Both the position numbers and the translations under genes were made by a program. This document shows, in pieces, positions 1 to 9,128 of a stretch of DNA of 64,000 nucleotides. The stretch comes from Candidatus Binatia bacterium (lineage in GTDB: Bacteria > Desulfobacterota > Binatia > HRBIN30), in contig JAKLJW010000018.1 in the NCBI GenBank assembly GCA_023150935.1, forward strand, positions 33,638 through 97,637, read 5' to 3'. The notes below the pieces were generated by a model, which did not search any database, had not been told where the DNA came from, and worked only from the letters and a program-made list of their open reading frames with translations. The stretch's first letter is position 1, and the number at the start of each line of letters is the position of its first letter.

Positions 1-231
1 GTAGCCGATGCGCGCCCGATATGCCCACGAATTGCGCGTCGGCACGCCGTCGACCCGGATATCGCCGGCGTCGGGGATCACCAGCCCCACCAGGCTCTTC
101 ATGAGAGTCGTCTTGCCGGCGGCGTTCGGCCCGACGATCGCCGTGACGCGCCCGGGCTCGATAGTCAGGTCGATGCCCTTGAGCGCGCAGAGGGCACCGA
201 ACGACTTGTGCAGCCCGCGGATCGCGATCAT
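1..231 (-). CDS. nosF: NosF-type ABC transporter ATP-binding protein (partial, 5' part only)
   Basis: ATPase subunit of the NosDFY complex, which supports maturation of the copper centres of nitrous oxide reductase, probably by supplying a sulfur species to the periplasm. The visible 77 residues contain the Walker A motif GPNAAGKTT and the beta-strand preceding it; the signature motif, Walker B and the C-terminus lie beyond base 1. The ATG at 229-231 overlaps the nosD stop codon as ATGA, which fits translational coupling. The family assignment rests on the ABC fold plus position directly after nosD; on sequence alone it would be only an ABC ATPase. NosY is expected next, outside the window. 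Confidence 0.88.
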   Translation of the reverse strand, partial: MIAIRGLHKSFGALCALKGIDLTIEPGRVTAIVGPNAAGKTTLMKSLVGLVIPDAGDIRVDGVPTRNSWAYRARIGY

Positions 232-1550
232 CGCGCACTCCGCATCAGCGGCCTGTGGTCGGCAAGCACTTTCGGCGTCAGGATCGGGATGACGCGCTCC
301 GCGAGGTCGAGCATTTCGAGAAACGGACTGCGCAGCAGGATCAGCGCCTGCGGGTAGCGCTCGACGAGGACGGCAAACAGCCGGACCGGCCGATGCGGGA
401 TGTCGCCGGCGCCGTTACGGTCGAGGTCGTAGCCGCGGTAGTCGCTCCAGAAGTTCTCCAGAAACGAGTTGAAGCTGCGGGTCCCGTTGGTGGTCACCTC
501 GAAGGTATTGCCGACGAAGCTGTTGTGCGCAAACACCACGCCCATCGAGTTGGCCATGATTCTGACCGCCCAGCCGTTGCGGACAAAGCGATTGCCGGCG
601 ACGGTTATGCGGTTGGCCCCCTCGGCGAAGATCCCGGTCGTGTTGCGCACGAACAGGTTGCCGAACACCTCGCTGTCGGAAATGTCCTTGAGCAGCAGTC
701 CATAGGCGGACGCGCCCCAATTATCCTCGAACGTGTTTTCGCGCATGTTCACCCGCTTCGAGTACATCACCGCGACCCCGGCATTGCTGCGCCGGAAGAC
801 GTTACGGACGTAGGAGTTGTTCTCCGAAAACATGAAATGGAGGCCGTAGCGGAGGTTGCCCTCGCTGACGTTGTCCTCGACCGTGCAGGAGCGGGCGAAC
901 TCGAGGTAGATGCCGTCGCGGTGGCCCTGCGCGCGGTTGTTACGGATGCGCAGGTGGTCGGCGTTCCAGACGTGGATGGCGTTGCCGGAGGAGGTTTCGG
1001 AAACGGCCTTGCCGCGGATGTCGTTGTTCTCGACCGTGCAGGTGACCACCTGAGCCAGGTAGATGCCGAAGAAGGCGTCGAGGATACGGTTATCGGCGAT
1101 GGTGCAGCCGCGAACTCCCTCGACGCGGATGGCGGCGAGGTCGGCGATGTAGCTCATACCCGAATTGGCGACCGTCAGGTTGCGAATCGACACGTCGTTG
1201 GCGCGCACGGTGATAACTTCCACTTCGTGGGCGCCGTCGATGACGGCGTCGCCTTCGCCGATCAGGGCCAGCGGCTTGTCGATCGTCAGATTGCCCTCGC
1301 GGTAGGTGCCGGAACGTACGCGCACCGTGTCGCCCGGAGCGGCACGGGCGATGGCGTCACGAACGCTGGCAACCGGGCAGGTCGGGCAGACGACGATCTC
1401 ACCCGCCCGCGCGAGGGCGGGGTGGACGACCAGGGGGGCAGCGACGAATATCAGGAAGGCGACCGCACGCTTCGCCCCGCTCGTCTTTTTGGTTGCGCAG
1501 GCCGAGCGGGGCGGTCGTCGAGGCGGGCATTGCGGGGTAATACTCGGCAC
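228..1550 (-). CDS. nosD: NosD, periplasmic right-handed beta-helix copper-maturation protein
   Basis: Periplasmic component of NosDFY, needed for assembly of the CuZ centre of nitrous oxide reductase. The protein is about 440 residues, the usual NosD length. A Sec signal peptide (KRAVAFLIFVAAP region, ending ALARA) is followed by about a dozen parallel beta-helix turns with recurring 'N.I..N.' asparagine ladders of the NosD/CASH type. The frame is open further upstream, but that part lies antisense to nothing and overlaps the NosL coding frame; the GTG at 1548-1550, four bases after the preceding stop, is chosen because it sits just before the signal peptide. There is no clear Shine-Dalgarno sequence, so translation is probably coupled to the upstream gene. 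Confidence 0.92.
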   Translation of the reverse strand: MPSITPQCPPRRPPRSACATKKTSGAKRAVAFLIFVAAPLVVHPALARAGEIVVCPTCPVASVRDAIARAAPGDTVRVRSGTYREGNLTIDKPLALIGEGDAVIDGAHEVEVITVRANDVSIRNLTVANSGMSYIADLAAIRVEGVRGCTIADNRILDAFFGIYLAQVVTCTVENNDIRGKAVSETSSGNAIHVWNADHLRIRNNRAQGHRDGIYLEFARSCTVEDNVSEGNLRYGLHFMFSENNSYVRNVFRRSNAGVAVMYSKRVNMRENTFEDNWGASAYGLLLKDISDSEVFGNLFVRNTTGIFAEGANRITVAGNRFVRNGWAVRIMANSMGVVFAHNSFVGNTFEVTTNGTRSFNSFLENFWSDYRGYDLDRNGAGDIPHRPVRLFAVLVERYPQALILLRSPFLEMLDLAERVIPILTPKVLADHRPLMRSAR

Positions 1551-1554
1551 GCCG

Positions 1555-2688
1555 TCACGATCGTGGCGGGCGTGCCCCGGAAACCGCGGCTTCCGGCTCG
1601 GGATCGTCGAGCGCGGCGCGCAGTGCGGGGAGGTCATCCCATGTAACGGCTTCACCCGCATACTGCGCGCGCGCCGCATCGCGATCGCCGTTATTGGCGA
1701 ACGCGAGTACGTTGAGGCCCATCGGGCTGCGCACCCTGTCGGTGCGGAGATATGCGGCGGAGCGCGCATCGATCAATTCCCCGGGTGTAGCGAAATTTCC
1801 GACCCAAAGGGAATGGATCTCGTCGCTTGCCACGGCCTGGCGGCCGACGAATCCGACCAGGCACTCCACCGCGTCGAACTTGTACGGCTTGCCGCGCTTC
1901 GTGACCAGTTCGGAACCGAAGCGCGCGTCGACAATCCGCATACGACAGGCGGCACACTCGTCCTTGCCGTAATCGATCGGGGTCGGACGGACCGAGCACC
2001 CGACGGTCGCCGCGCCCATAAGCAGCAGCACGACAATCGCCTTACCCATCTGCCCGGCGGGTCGCAGATGGTGTGTCCCGACAGCCTTACCGGCCTTGCG
2101 CTTCTGCCGGGCCCGGCTCAACTGCCGCCCCAGTCGATGTTTCTGCCACTCGACAGCCACCGCCACAAACGCGAGTAGACCGGCAACGAAGGCAGCCCAG
2201 CCGGCGGTGTCAGGGTACGACGAGATCTCGAAGTTCGCGAGCATGTTCGTACCGAACAGCGGCGGCACAAACGGCTCGATCGTTATGGGCGCGTCCGGAC
2301 TGAGATCCGTGCCGTAATCGTAAAGCCACCAGTAGAAGTCCGCCAACCCCGCCGTGCCCAGCACGACGAAGGAGACGAACCAGGCGACCAGCGCTCGCAT
2401 GCGGCCGATGGCCGCCACCAGCAGCCCGGAGACGATGAGCCCGACGATGACCCAGGGGATGATCTTCAACTCCGCCATCGAGTCCGGCTCGATGTGCTTC
2501 ATGCCGATGTAGTGGTTGAGCTGGTTCACCAGCGGCAATTGCCCGCCGACCTTGTTGGCCCAAATGGTCATGGCCAGACCTTCCGGATACTGAGGCGCTC
2601 CCATGTCGTAGCGCCAGAGCGGAAAGAAGAACGAAGTGACGAGCAGCAATGCTGCCAGTGCAGTAAGGATACGCGATGCGATGTTCAT
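1555..2688 (-). CDS. nosL: Fused NosB-like membrane protein and NosL copper chaperone
   Basis: A single 377-residue open frame joins two proteins that are normally separate in nos clusters. Residues 1-185 form a four-helix membrane protein (hydrophobic segments near 5-25, 76-97, 99-121 and 163-180) resembling the NosB-type protein found after nosZ in clade II clusters. Residues 214-377 form NosL, with its own hydrophobic leader, a lipobox ending in Cys231 and the metal-binding motif CAACRM. NosL is an outer-face lipoprotein that delivers Cu(I) to NosZ. An internal ATG at 2047-2049 could start NosL independently, but no stop codon separates the two parts and no strong Shine-Dalgarno precedes it. 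Either a true fusion or an in-frame overlap with internal initiation is possible. Confidence 0.85.
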   Translation of the reverse strand: MNIASRILTALAALLLVTSFFFPLWRYDMGAPQYPEGLAMTIWANKVGGQLPLVNQLNHYIGMKHIEPDSMAELKIIPWVIVGLIVSGLLVAAIGRMRALVAWFVSFVVLGTAGLADFYWWLYDYGTDLSPDAPITIEPFVPPLFGTNMLANFEISSYPDTAGWAAFVAGLLAFVAVAVEWQKHRLGRQLSRARQKRKAGKAVGTHHLRPAGQMGKAIVVLLLMGAATVGCSVRPTPIDYGKDECAACRMRIVDARFGSELVTKRGKPYKFDAVECLVGFVGRQAVASDEIHSLWVGNFATPGELIDARSAAYLRTDRVRSPMGLNVLAFANNGDRDAARAQYAGEAVTWDDLPALRAALDDPEPEAAVSGARPPRS

Positions 2689-2761
2689 AGCCGATGCCTC
2701 TCAGTCGGGAAGGAAGCCTTCGGCCCCCTTCCCGCTCCAGTCCACGTACCGGCGCCGGCCC

Positions 2762-4747
2762 TCACCCTGCCGGCGGGGCCGCCGCAGGCGGTGCCGGCGG
2801 CGCCCCGGAACCCAGCGGAACGTTCGCTTCCGCCGGAGAAACGCGGATGTAGCCTTGCATCTCCTGGTGCAATGCCGAGCAGAAATCCGTGCAGTAGAAC
2901 GGATAGATGCCCGGGCCGGGGGCGGTCCACTGCAGCGTCCGCGTCTCCCCCGGCATGACCAGCAACTCGGCGTTCTGACTACCCATCACGGCGAAGCCGT
3001 GCGGGACGTCCCAGTCCTGCTCCAGATTCGTCACGTGGAACAGGACGTTGTCGCCGGGTTGGATGCCTTCGATGTTATCGAGCTTGAAGTGCGAGCGGAT
3101 GGCCGTCATGTACACGTGCACATCCTTGCCCTGACGTTCTACGCGCGCTTCCTTCTCGCTCTTGCTCACGTACGGATGCTTGCTGTTCTCGAGCGGATAG
3201 ATGCGCGTCGACTTCTCCATGAGCTTGTCGGCGGGGATGGCCTGCGCGTAGTGCGGCTCGCCGATCGTCGGGAAGTCGAGCAGGAGCTGCATCTTGTCGC
3301 CGCTGATATCGATCAGTTGCGCGGCCTGCGTCAGCTCGGGGCCGGTAGGCAGGTAACGGTCCTTGGTGATCTTGTTCAGCGCGACCATGTACTTGCCCGA
3401 CGGCTTGGTGGAGTCGCCGCCGGGAATCATCAGGTGCCCGATCGAGTAATAGGTCGGGATACGGTCGACGATCTTCCACGTCCCGAGTTGCCACTTGATG
3501 ATCTCGGAGCTGAGGAAACAAGAGGTGTACGCATAGCCCTTGCCGTCGAATTCGGTGTGCAGCGGACCCAGGCAGGCGTTCGGCACCTGACCGGCGATGA
3601 CGGCGTCGAACTTGAGCACCGGCACGCCCTGGATCGTCGTTTCGAACTGCTTGCCGGCGATCGCCTTCTGCATGTTATCGAACGAATGCACCGGGATCGT
3701 CGAGGAGAGCTTGCCGCCGGCGACGATGTACTTGCCGGTGTCGTCGACGTCGACGCCGTGCGGGGACTTGGGCGTCGGCAGGAAGTACACCAGGCCTTCG
3801 CAGTTATCCGGCGTCAGCACCGTCTCCTGCTTGATCTCCTCCGACTTCGCGATGCGGCTTTCGTGGTCCATGACGTTATGGCGGTGCGGGGTGTTCCAGA
3901 CCGTGCCCTTACCCTGGGCTATGCATTCCTCGGCGCGTTTCCAGTTCACCGCAGCCACGAAGTCCTTGTCGTTCTTCGAAGCGTTGACCTCGAGGAGGGT
4001 GTGCGCCTGCTCGGTATTGTACGAGGTGAAGAAGCACCAGCCGTGGGACGGACCCTTGCCGCAGTGCCCGAGATCGTAATCGTATCCCGGCATCAGGATC
4101 TGGAAGCCGATCTTCATCTCTCCGGACTTGGGGTCCACCTTGACGAAGGTGAGCGTGCCCTTGAAGTTGTCCTTGTAGCTGGCAATCGGCACGTCCTTGT
4201 TCGGCATCGGACGACTGAACCGCGTCGCGGCGACGAGATACTCGGTATTCTCGGTGGCGAAGGGCGAGCCATGCTGTCCGGCGGCGTTCGGGATCTCGAT
4301 CACCTCGGCCGTTTCGAAGGCTGACAGATCGATGCGCCCGATACGCGGCGTGTTGTTGCCGTTGATGAATATCCAGCGCCCGTCGGCCACGCCGTTCGTG
4401 CGCGACAACTGCGGATGGTGGGCGTCGTCCCACGGCACCATGCCGTAGCTGGTCATCAGCATCGGCTTGGTTTCCTCGGAGTACCCGTAGCCGTTCTCCG
4501 GATTGACCGAGAACACCGGGATGACCCTGAAGAGGCGGCCTGACGGCAAACCGTATACGGCGAGTTGCCCGCTGAATCCGCCCGACATGAACCCGTAGAA
4601 CTCGTCGTAGCTCCCCGGCGGCACGAAAACCCGCTGCGCCGCGTTCGAGGCCAGCGACTTGGCCTCCTTGGCGGCCCGAGCGGCTACCGCAACTCCGACC
4701 AGGACCAATCCCACTGCTACTACCTTGACCACGGTTTTCTTCGTCAT
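2762..4747 (-). CDS. nosZ: Nitrous oxide reductase, clade II (Sec-type)
   Basis: Periplasmic multicopper enzyme reducing N2O to N2. The 661-residue protein starts at the ATG at 4745-4747, preceded by a GGGAGGG ribosome binding site. The signal peptide is of Sec type with no twin-arginine motif, a marker of clade II (atypical) NosZ. A seven-bladed propeller region carries the CuZ histidines (DDAHHP, LGHCGKG, HRHNV, LHTEFD, EPHYA), and the C-terminal cupredoxin domain has the CuA motif CTDFCSALHQEM (Cys619, Cys623, His627, Met630). The tail after CuA is a short Ala/Pro-rich extension. All expected copper ligands seem present, so the enzyme should be active. Confidence 0.96.
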   Translation of the reverse strand: MTKKTVVKVVAVGLVLVGVAVAARAAKEAKSLASNAAQRVFVPPGSYDEFYGFMSGGFSGQLAVYGLPSGRLFRVIPVFSVNPENGYGYSEETKPMLMTSYGMVPWDDAHHPQLSRTNGVADGRWIFINGNNTPRIGRIDLSAFETAEVIEIPNAAGQHGSPFATENTEYLVAATRFSRPMPNKDVPIASYKDNFKGTLTFVKVDPKSGEMKIGFQILMPGYDYDLGHCGKGPSHGWCFFTSYNTEQAHTLLEVNASKNDKDFVAAVNWKRAEECIAQGKGTVWNTPHRHNVMDHESRIAKSEEIKQETVLTPDNCEGLVYFLPTPKSPHGVDVDDTGKYIVAGGKLSSTIPVHSFDNMQKAIAGKQFETTIQGVPVLKFDAVIAGQVPNACLGPLHTEFDGKGYAYTSCFLSSEIIKWQLGTWKIVDRIPTYYSIGHLMIPGGDSTKPSGKYMVALNKITKDRYLPTGPELTQAAQLIDISGDKMQLLLDFPTIGEPHYAQAIPADKLMEKSTRIYPLENSKHPYVSKSEKEARVERQGKDVHVYMTAIRSHFKLDNIEGIQPGDNVLFHVTNLEQDWDVPHGFAVMGSQNAELLVMPGETRTLQWTAPGPGIYPFYCTDFCSALHQEMQGYIRVSPAEANVPLGSGAPPAPPAAAPPAG

Positions 4748-4790
4748 GAGGTCGCCCTCCCTTTCTGGCGTCTTAGCGTCGATCGAAGCG

Positions 4791-5264
4791 TTACTTGGCC
4801 GGCTTGGCCTGGCCCACCTTACCGGCGGCTGCGGCGCCGCCGGAGTCGTGCTGCCGGAAGAACTCGAGGATCGCACGGGCGTCGGGTTCGCTGACGTTCT
4901 GGAAAGTCATCTGCGTCATATACTCGCCCAGCAGGTGCTTTGCGGTTTCATTCTCCGCGGTCATTTCCTGCGGGTTCAGGATCATGTTCATGATCCACTC
5001 CGGTGACCGGCGCTGTGTCACCCCGCCTATCGGCGGGCCCACGTATCGCTCGTCGAACTTGTGACAAGCACTGCACTTCTGCTCGAACGCCTCGCCCCCG
5101 CGCTTGGCGAGCGCCGGGTCGATGGCGCCGAGCTTCACCGCCTTGATCGGACCGACCCCCTTGTCTGCCATGTCCGCAGTCGCCGCGACCGCAATGCCCG
5201 CGCCGATCAAGCACGTCGCGATGGCAATCCCGAAACGGCGCGCTGCACGTGAAAGTACCCGCAT
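4791..5264 (-). CDS. Periplasmic monoheme cytochrome c of the nos cluster
   Basis: Small exported c-type cytochrome, 157 residues, first gene of the nos operon and 43 bases before nosZ. After a signal peptide (residues 1-28) it carries one heme-binding CSACH (Cys64, Cys67, His68) and a distal Met in the MTQMTFQN segment as likely sixth ligand, giving a class I cytochrome. A strong AGGAGG lies upstream of the ATG at 5262-5264, which decides the start over longer upstream frames. In clade II clusters such cytochromes are inferred to pass electrons to NosZ; that role here is inference from position. The C-terminus is Ala/Lys-rich and probably unstructured. Confidence 0.9.
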   Translation of the reverse strand: MRVLSRAARRFGIAIATCLIGAGIAVAATADMADKGVGPIKAVKLGAIDPALAKRGGEAFEQKCSACHKFDERYVGPPIGGVTQRRSPEWIMNMILNPQEMTAENETAKHLLGEYMTQMTFQNVSEPDARAILEFFRQHDSGGAAAAGKVGQAKPAK

Positions 5265-5688
5265 CTGTCGTGTCCTCCTGGTTGACCAATGTCTGCCGGC
5301 CGCCCGTGGCATCTCACCCGAATGTACAGGAACCGCCGCCCGAGTCCGCAGGTCTCCCGGGAAATAGTAACCGGACACCTGCATTCTCCGGAGCAGGCGT
5401 TTCAATCGTTCCAGACCCTCGGCTATTCGCGTATCCACAGGACGCTACTCCAAGCGACGCTCGAAGCAACATCGAGGCCAGCGGTGCCCCACTTTGTGCG
5501 ACAATTCGCCACGCCGCGTCTGCCACCGGAATGGGCAGTCCGCGTCCCACGAATGGGAATAGCCGTGCCGATACGGGAAATGCAATCAGGAATGAGAAAT
5601 CGGGGTCTTGGGGGCCTGGGGGGGCGTCGGCTCCGGGCGGTGGCCGGGGACCGCCGGGGGATTGTCGGCCCGCGGATCGTCTGGTGCC
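5265..5688. other. Intergenic region upstream of the nos operon
   Basis: This 424-base gap separates the thrH stop from the divergently unrelated nos operon start; both genes read leftward. It should contain the nos promoter. I looked for an FNR/NNR-type TTGAT-N4-ATCAA box and did not find one. Short overlapping frames here show no recognisable protein. The segment 5606-5640 is a G-tract repeat described separately. Confidence 0.6.
5606..5640 (+). repeat. G-tract intergenic repeat, copy A
   Basis: Run of G tracts reading TTGGGGGCCTGGGGGGGCG and continuing G-rich. It matches the core of four other intergenic copies in this window. The tracts could form a G-quadruplex. It lies just downstream of thrH. 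Confidence 0.6.
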
Positions 5689-6291
5689 TCAGGCTCCTGC
5701 GATTCTTGCAAACGCTTCCTGCAATTCGGCATACGTTCGCGTGACCGGGAACTGAGGGAATTCGCGGATGACGTTCTCGGGCGGGCGAAACAGAATGCCG
5801 TGATCGGCTTCGGCGAGCATGGTTGTGTCGTTGTACGAATCGCCGGCCGCGACCACGTCGAAGTTGAGCAGCTTCAGCGCCATCACGGCCTTGCGCTTCC
5901 CGTCACGGATGCGGATGCGATAGTCGGCAATCCGTCCGGCGTCGTCGATCACCAGGGTATTGCAGAACAGCGCCGGACGGCCGAGTTGGGCCATCAGCGG
6001 ACTGGCAAACTGCTCGAAGGTATCGGACAGGATGATCACCTGGAAGCGCGCGCGCAGCCAGTCGAGGAAAGCCGGGGCGCCCTCCAGCGGCTGCATGCTG
6101 CCGATGACGGCTTGAATGTCGGCCAGCTTCAAGCCGTGCCGGTCGAGAATCCCCAGCCGGTAACGCATCAGCTTGTCGTAATCGGGCTCGTCGCGCGTCG
6201 TAACGCGCAATTCCGGGATGCCGGTACGCTCGGCCACGTCGATCCAGATCTCCGGCGTGAGCACACCTTCGAGGTCGAGACAGGCGATCAT
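5689..6291 (-). CDS. thrH: ThrH, phosphoserine phosphatase / homoserine phosphotransferase
   Basis: HAD-superfamily enzyme of 200 residues, the usual ThrH length. Motif I reads LDLEGVL near residues 6-11 with Glu in place of the second Asp, as in ThrH proteins; motif II is the SDTF segment and motif III/IV is GDSYND. ThrH enzymes dephosphorylate phosphoserine and can transfer the phosphate to homoserine, linking serine and threonine synthesis. The start at 6289-6291 gives the family N-terminus MIACLDLEG; the longer upstream frame has no support. It stands alone in a single-gene unit. Confidence 0.9.
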   Translation of the reverse strand: MIACLDLEGVLTPEIWIDVAERTGIPELRVTTRDEPDYDKLMRYRLGILDRHGLKLADIQAVIGSMQPLEGAPAFLDWLRARFQVIILSDTFEQFASPLMAQLGRPALFCNTLVIDDAGRIADYRIRIRDGKRKAVMALKLLNFDVVAAGDSYNDTTMLAEADHGILFRPPENVIREFPQFPVTRTYAELQEAFARIAGA

Positions 6292-6450
6292 GGGCGGGTC
6301 GTTAACCACATTTCGGCCGCCCGCGCTACGCCAGGCGACCCGCACCGCAAAACCCACGGTAGGTGAGCACGCCGCCGTTCTTCCTTGCCCGGGAATCGCC
6401 GTCGCGTGCGCTCATCCGCGAGAACCGCAAGTCGGGTCGAACCGCAACCC

Positions 6451-8280
6451 TCATTGAGCGGTGAGAATCAGCGCGGTGTTGAGGTCGGCCAGGCCGAATG
6501 GCGACGGCAGGCTTATGTCCAACGCGGGCACCGACGTCACCAGCCTCACCCCGGATGTCCCCGTGATGGGCGCTAACGGATCGCTGTCGCAGGTAAACCG
6601 GACACCGGTGACGGCAATCGCCTGCACCTTGCCGGCCGCCGGCGCGATGCCGGGAAACACGTCCATAATCGTCGACGCCGCGGTTCCCGTTGTCAGTGGA
6701 CCGCGGTTCGGATCCGTCGTTGGGGGACCGAGGCAGAGGTCGCCCAGGGACCGGATCTCGATGGCCGCGCTCAGGGTCAGGATGGCATCCCCCGCCTGCC
6801 AGGACGACGCGCCGAAGGCGCCGAACAGCGGGCTACGACAGACGCCGTCGTGAGGGTCGCCGCTCGGCGCATCCTCCAACACGGCCGCGGTTCCGCTGGC
6901 GGCATCGGTGGCTACGCACATCGGATCGCTCGGCGCGGCCGGTACGCATAGCCCGGTTGACGAGTGAAGTTTTCCGCCGTTGCCGAGCGAGCCCGTGCAC
7001 GCGGCGCCCGTACCGCTGTTGCAGGCCGTGCCGTTGGAGCAATGATCCGTGTGCACCAGGAAGTCCGGACTGGCGAGACCGGGAACGGGCGAACCAAAGC
7101 AGTTGAGTACGCCGGTGCCGGCCAGGCCGGACCCGGGCATGGTTGTGTCCTCGACCAGGAAGACGCATGCGGTCCCGACCACGCCATATCCCGGGACGGA
7201 AACCGGCAGGGGTGGCAGGGTCGTCTCCGGCACCGAGATTTCGTACTGGCCGGGGCGTAGCCGGCCGTCGACGTTGAGCGTCAGCGTACCGGCTAGGCCG
7301 CCGAGCGACAGCGCCCGATCGACCCCCGGTCCGAGCGCCGACAGACCTCGCACTTCGATCTGGCTGTTGGCCGGATCGAGCGTGAACGGGAACTGCTGGC
7401 GGCACGCGCACAGGCGTGAGCACAGCCCCGGACAGGCGGCGTCGTCCGTGCCGTCACAGACCTCGGCCGGTTGATTGATCTCGTTGTCGCCGCACTCCGG
7501 GTCGACGACCGATGGCAGGCAGATCTCGGCCTCCTTCCGGGTGTCGAACTGCTCGTTCTGACCGAGGCTGTTGCCGATCTTCACTCCGGTGAGTGGCACG
7601 TGCTTGAGCTGTTCCTTGGCCGGCTTCGCGGCGTAGCAGAGGTAGTGGCCCTTCGAGTTCTTGACCCCGCCACCGGCATAGTCGGTCGGCAGGCAGAGAC
7701 GCCTGGGCTTCTTGATGTCGAAAATCTTAGCCGGAGCGGTGAACTGGTCGCCGAGGGTGATCTGCAGGCCCTTGGGGAACTTCGGCTGTCCGTCGGCGAT
7801 CTTGACGGAGTAACAGGTGTAGTGATCGACGTCGTGCAGCAACGGGTTCGGCGCCGGCGGCGTGATGGCGAAGTCGATGGCCGTCGGCAGCAGAAGGCGG
7901 TCGGGCTTCTTGGTCTTCAGCACCAGCTCGCCGAGCGAGTTAACCACCCTGACGGCGAGTTGCGGCACGTGCTTCGGTTCGGTCTTGACCGGCTTGATCG
8001 CGTAGCTCTCCAGATGGGTCGCAGCATCGACGATGCCGGTACCGTCGTCGGCCGGGTTGCAGAGGAGAGCGGGTTTGGCGAGGTCGAAAACATCGGGACC
8101 GGCACCGGCGAACGCGTCGACCGCCGAGACCCCTGGGACGGGAGTGAACTTGGGTGTGCCGCTACTGCCCTTGACGACGTAACAGAGCATAGGGTCGTCA
8201 GGGGCGCCTGCCGGCGTGAAGGCCGACGCTGCACTTGCTGCCAGAAATACCGACACCACCGCCGTTAACCGGATCCGCAT
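6451..8280 (-). CDS. Secreted Cys-rich repeat protein of unknown function
   Basis: Exported protein of about 609 residues, start ATG 8278-8280 preceded by GGTGGGGG; a GTG 12 bases upstream is an alternative. After a signal peptide ending ASAASA, the first 275 residues hold four copies of a 60-residue unit. Each unit has a 'CY.VK' strand, a variable middle and a closing 'F[DN]..KP..LC.P' segment, so the two Cys may pair. A short CGDNEINQP...CDG segment follows, like the Cys-rich inserts of myxobacterial surface proteins, and then a 300-residue region with no family I recognise. Similar secreted proteins occur in Deltaproteobacteria-like genomes; no function is known to me. Confidence 0.75.
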   Translation of the reverse strand: MRIRLTAVVSVFLAASAASAFTPAGAPDDPMLCYVVKGSSGTPKFTPVPGVSAVDAFAGAGPDVFDLAKPALLCNPADDGTGIVDAATHLESYAIKPVKTEPKHVPQLAVRVVNSLGELVLKTKKPDRLLLPTAIDFAITPPAPNPLLHDVDHYTCYSVKIADGQPKFPKGLQITLGDQFTAPAKIFDIKKPRRLCLPTDYAGGGVKNSKGHYLCYAAKPAKEQLKHVPLTGVKIGNSLGQNEQFDTRKEAEICLPSVVDPECGDNEINQPAEVCDGTDDAACPGLCSRLCACRQQFPFTLDPANSQIEVRGLSALGPGVDRALSLGGLAGTLTLNVDGRLRPGQYEISVPETTLPPLPVSVPGYGVVGTACVFLVEDTTMPGSGLAGTGVLNCFGSPVPGLASPDFLVHTDHCSNGTACNSGTGAACTGSLGNGGKLHSSTGLCVPAAPSDPMCVATDAASGTAAVLEDAPSGDPHDGVCRSPLFGAFGASSWQAGDAILTLSAAIEIRSLGDLCLGPPTTDPNRGPLTTGTAASTIMDVFPGIAPAAGKVQAIAVTGVRFTCDSDPLAPITGTSGVRLVTSVPALDISLPSPFGLADLNTALILTAQ

Positions 8281-8387
8281 ACGATCCCCCACCTTCGTTT
8301 AGTCGCCCCTGCAACCTGCCGTATAGCCGGTTCCGTGCCGACTTGTAAGCCGAAAATTGTTGGTCGACGAGAAACGGCCGGCCCCGG

Positions 8388-9128
8388 CTACGAGGGGCGG
8401 TGGCCGCCGATCGGCGCTTCCTCTTTCAGGGGTTCGCCCTTCTGGTTCTTCTCCCGCAGCAAATCGATAAGCCTCTGCGGGCCGCCCTGCGCGATGATGT
8501 CCTGGAACTGCGAGCGGAAATTCGACACCAGGCTGACTCCCTCGACGATGATGTCGATGATCCGCCACTGGCCTTCCCGTTGTCGCAGGCGATAGTCGAC
8601 GACGATGTCCTGGGAACCGCCGCCGCGGACGATTCGGCTGAGGACCGTGTAGTCGCCGCGCGCCTCCTCGCGTCCACCGACGATCTGCACCCGTTCGTTC
8701 TTGTAGCTATCGATGTTGCGCCCGTAGGTAACCGACAGGTGCTTGCGGAACTCCTGCATGAACTCCTCTTGTTGCGCCGCGGAGAGTCGCTTCCAGTTCT
8801 GCGCCAGCACCAGGCGCGACAGGGTTTCGAAATCGACCTGTTGGTAGACGATGTCTTCGATCTGTTTGCGCTTCTCTTCCGACGACAGGCCGTTGTTGCT
8901 GAGGATGGACACCACCCTCGTGCTGGTCTCGTCGACCACTTCCTGGGGGCTGAGGGCGGCGGAGCTGCGTGCCGGCAGCCCGCCGTTGACGAGGGCCAGC
9001 AGGAACGCGGCGCCGAGCGCGACTCGGCAATACAGTCGTCCGCCCCCGCCGTTCGCCGCCCGCGGAGCGCTTCGCGCCGGCGCTCGCAGCGCCCTATCAG
9101 TCCTCGATCTGATAGAGGTCTTCTTCAT
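8388..9128 (-). CDS. mlaC: MlaC/Ttg2D-type periplasmic phospholipid-binding protein
   Basis: Soluble periplasmic carrier that shuttles phospholipid between the outer-membrane MlaA and the inner-membrane MlaFED complex. The 246-residue protein has an unusually long basic N-terminal stretch before a signal peptide at about residues 33-58, then the MlaC fold with the typical QNWKRLSAAQQEEF and YGRNIDSY segments and a DYRLRQREGQWRIIDI strand pair. The ATG at 9126-9128 has a GGAAGG site and lies inside the 3' end of mlaA (32-base overlap). The C-terminal tail is charged and variable. Confidence 0.92.
   Translation of the reverse strand: MKKTSIRSRTDRALRAPARSAPRAANGGGGRLYCRVALGAAFLLALVNGGLPARSSAALSPQEVVDETSTRVVSILSNNGLSSEEKRKQIEDIVYQQVDFETLSRLVLAQNWKRLSAAQQEEFMQEFRKHLSVTYGRNIDSYKNERVQIVGGREEARGDYTVLSRIVRGGGSQDIVVDYRLRQREGQWRIIDIIVEGVSLVSNFRSQFQDIIAQGGPQRLIDLLREKNQKGEPLKEEAPIGGHRPS

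Noticed and set aside
255..1646. 463-codon plus-strand frame opposite nosD
   Set aside because: Shadow of the nosD coding strand with no family signature.
5265..5500. Possible FNR/NNR box in the nos leader
   Set aside because: Only a TTGACCAA-like octamer was found; it lacks the spaced TTGAT/ATCAA arms.
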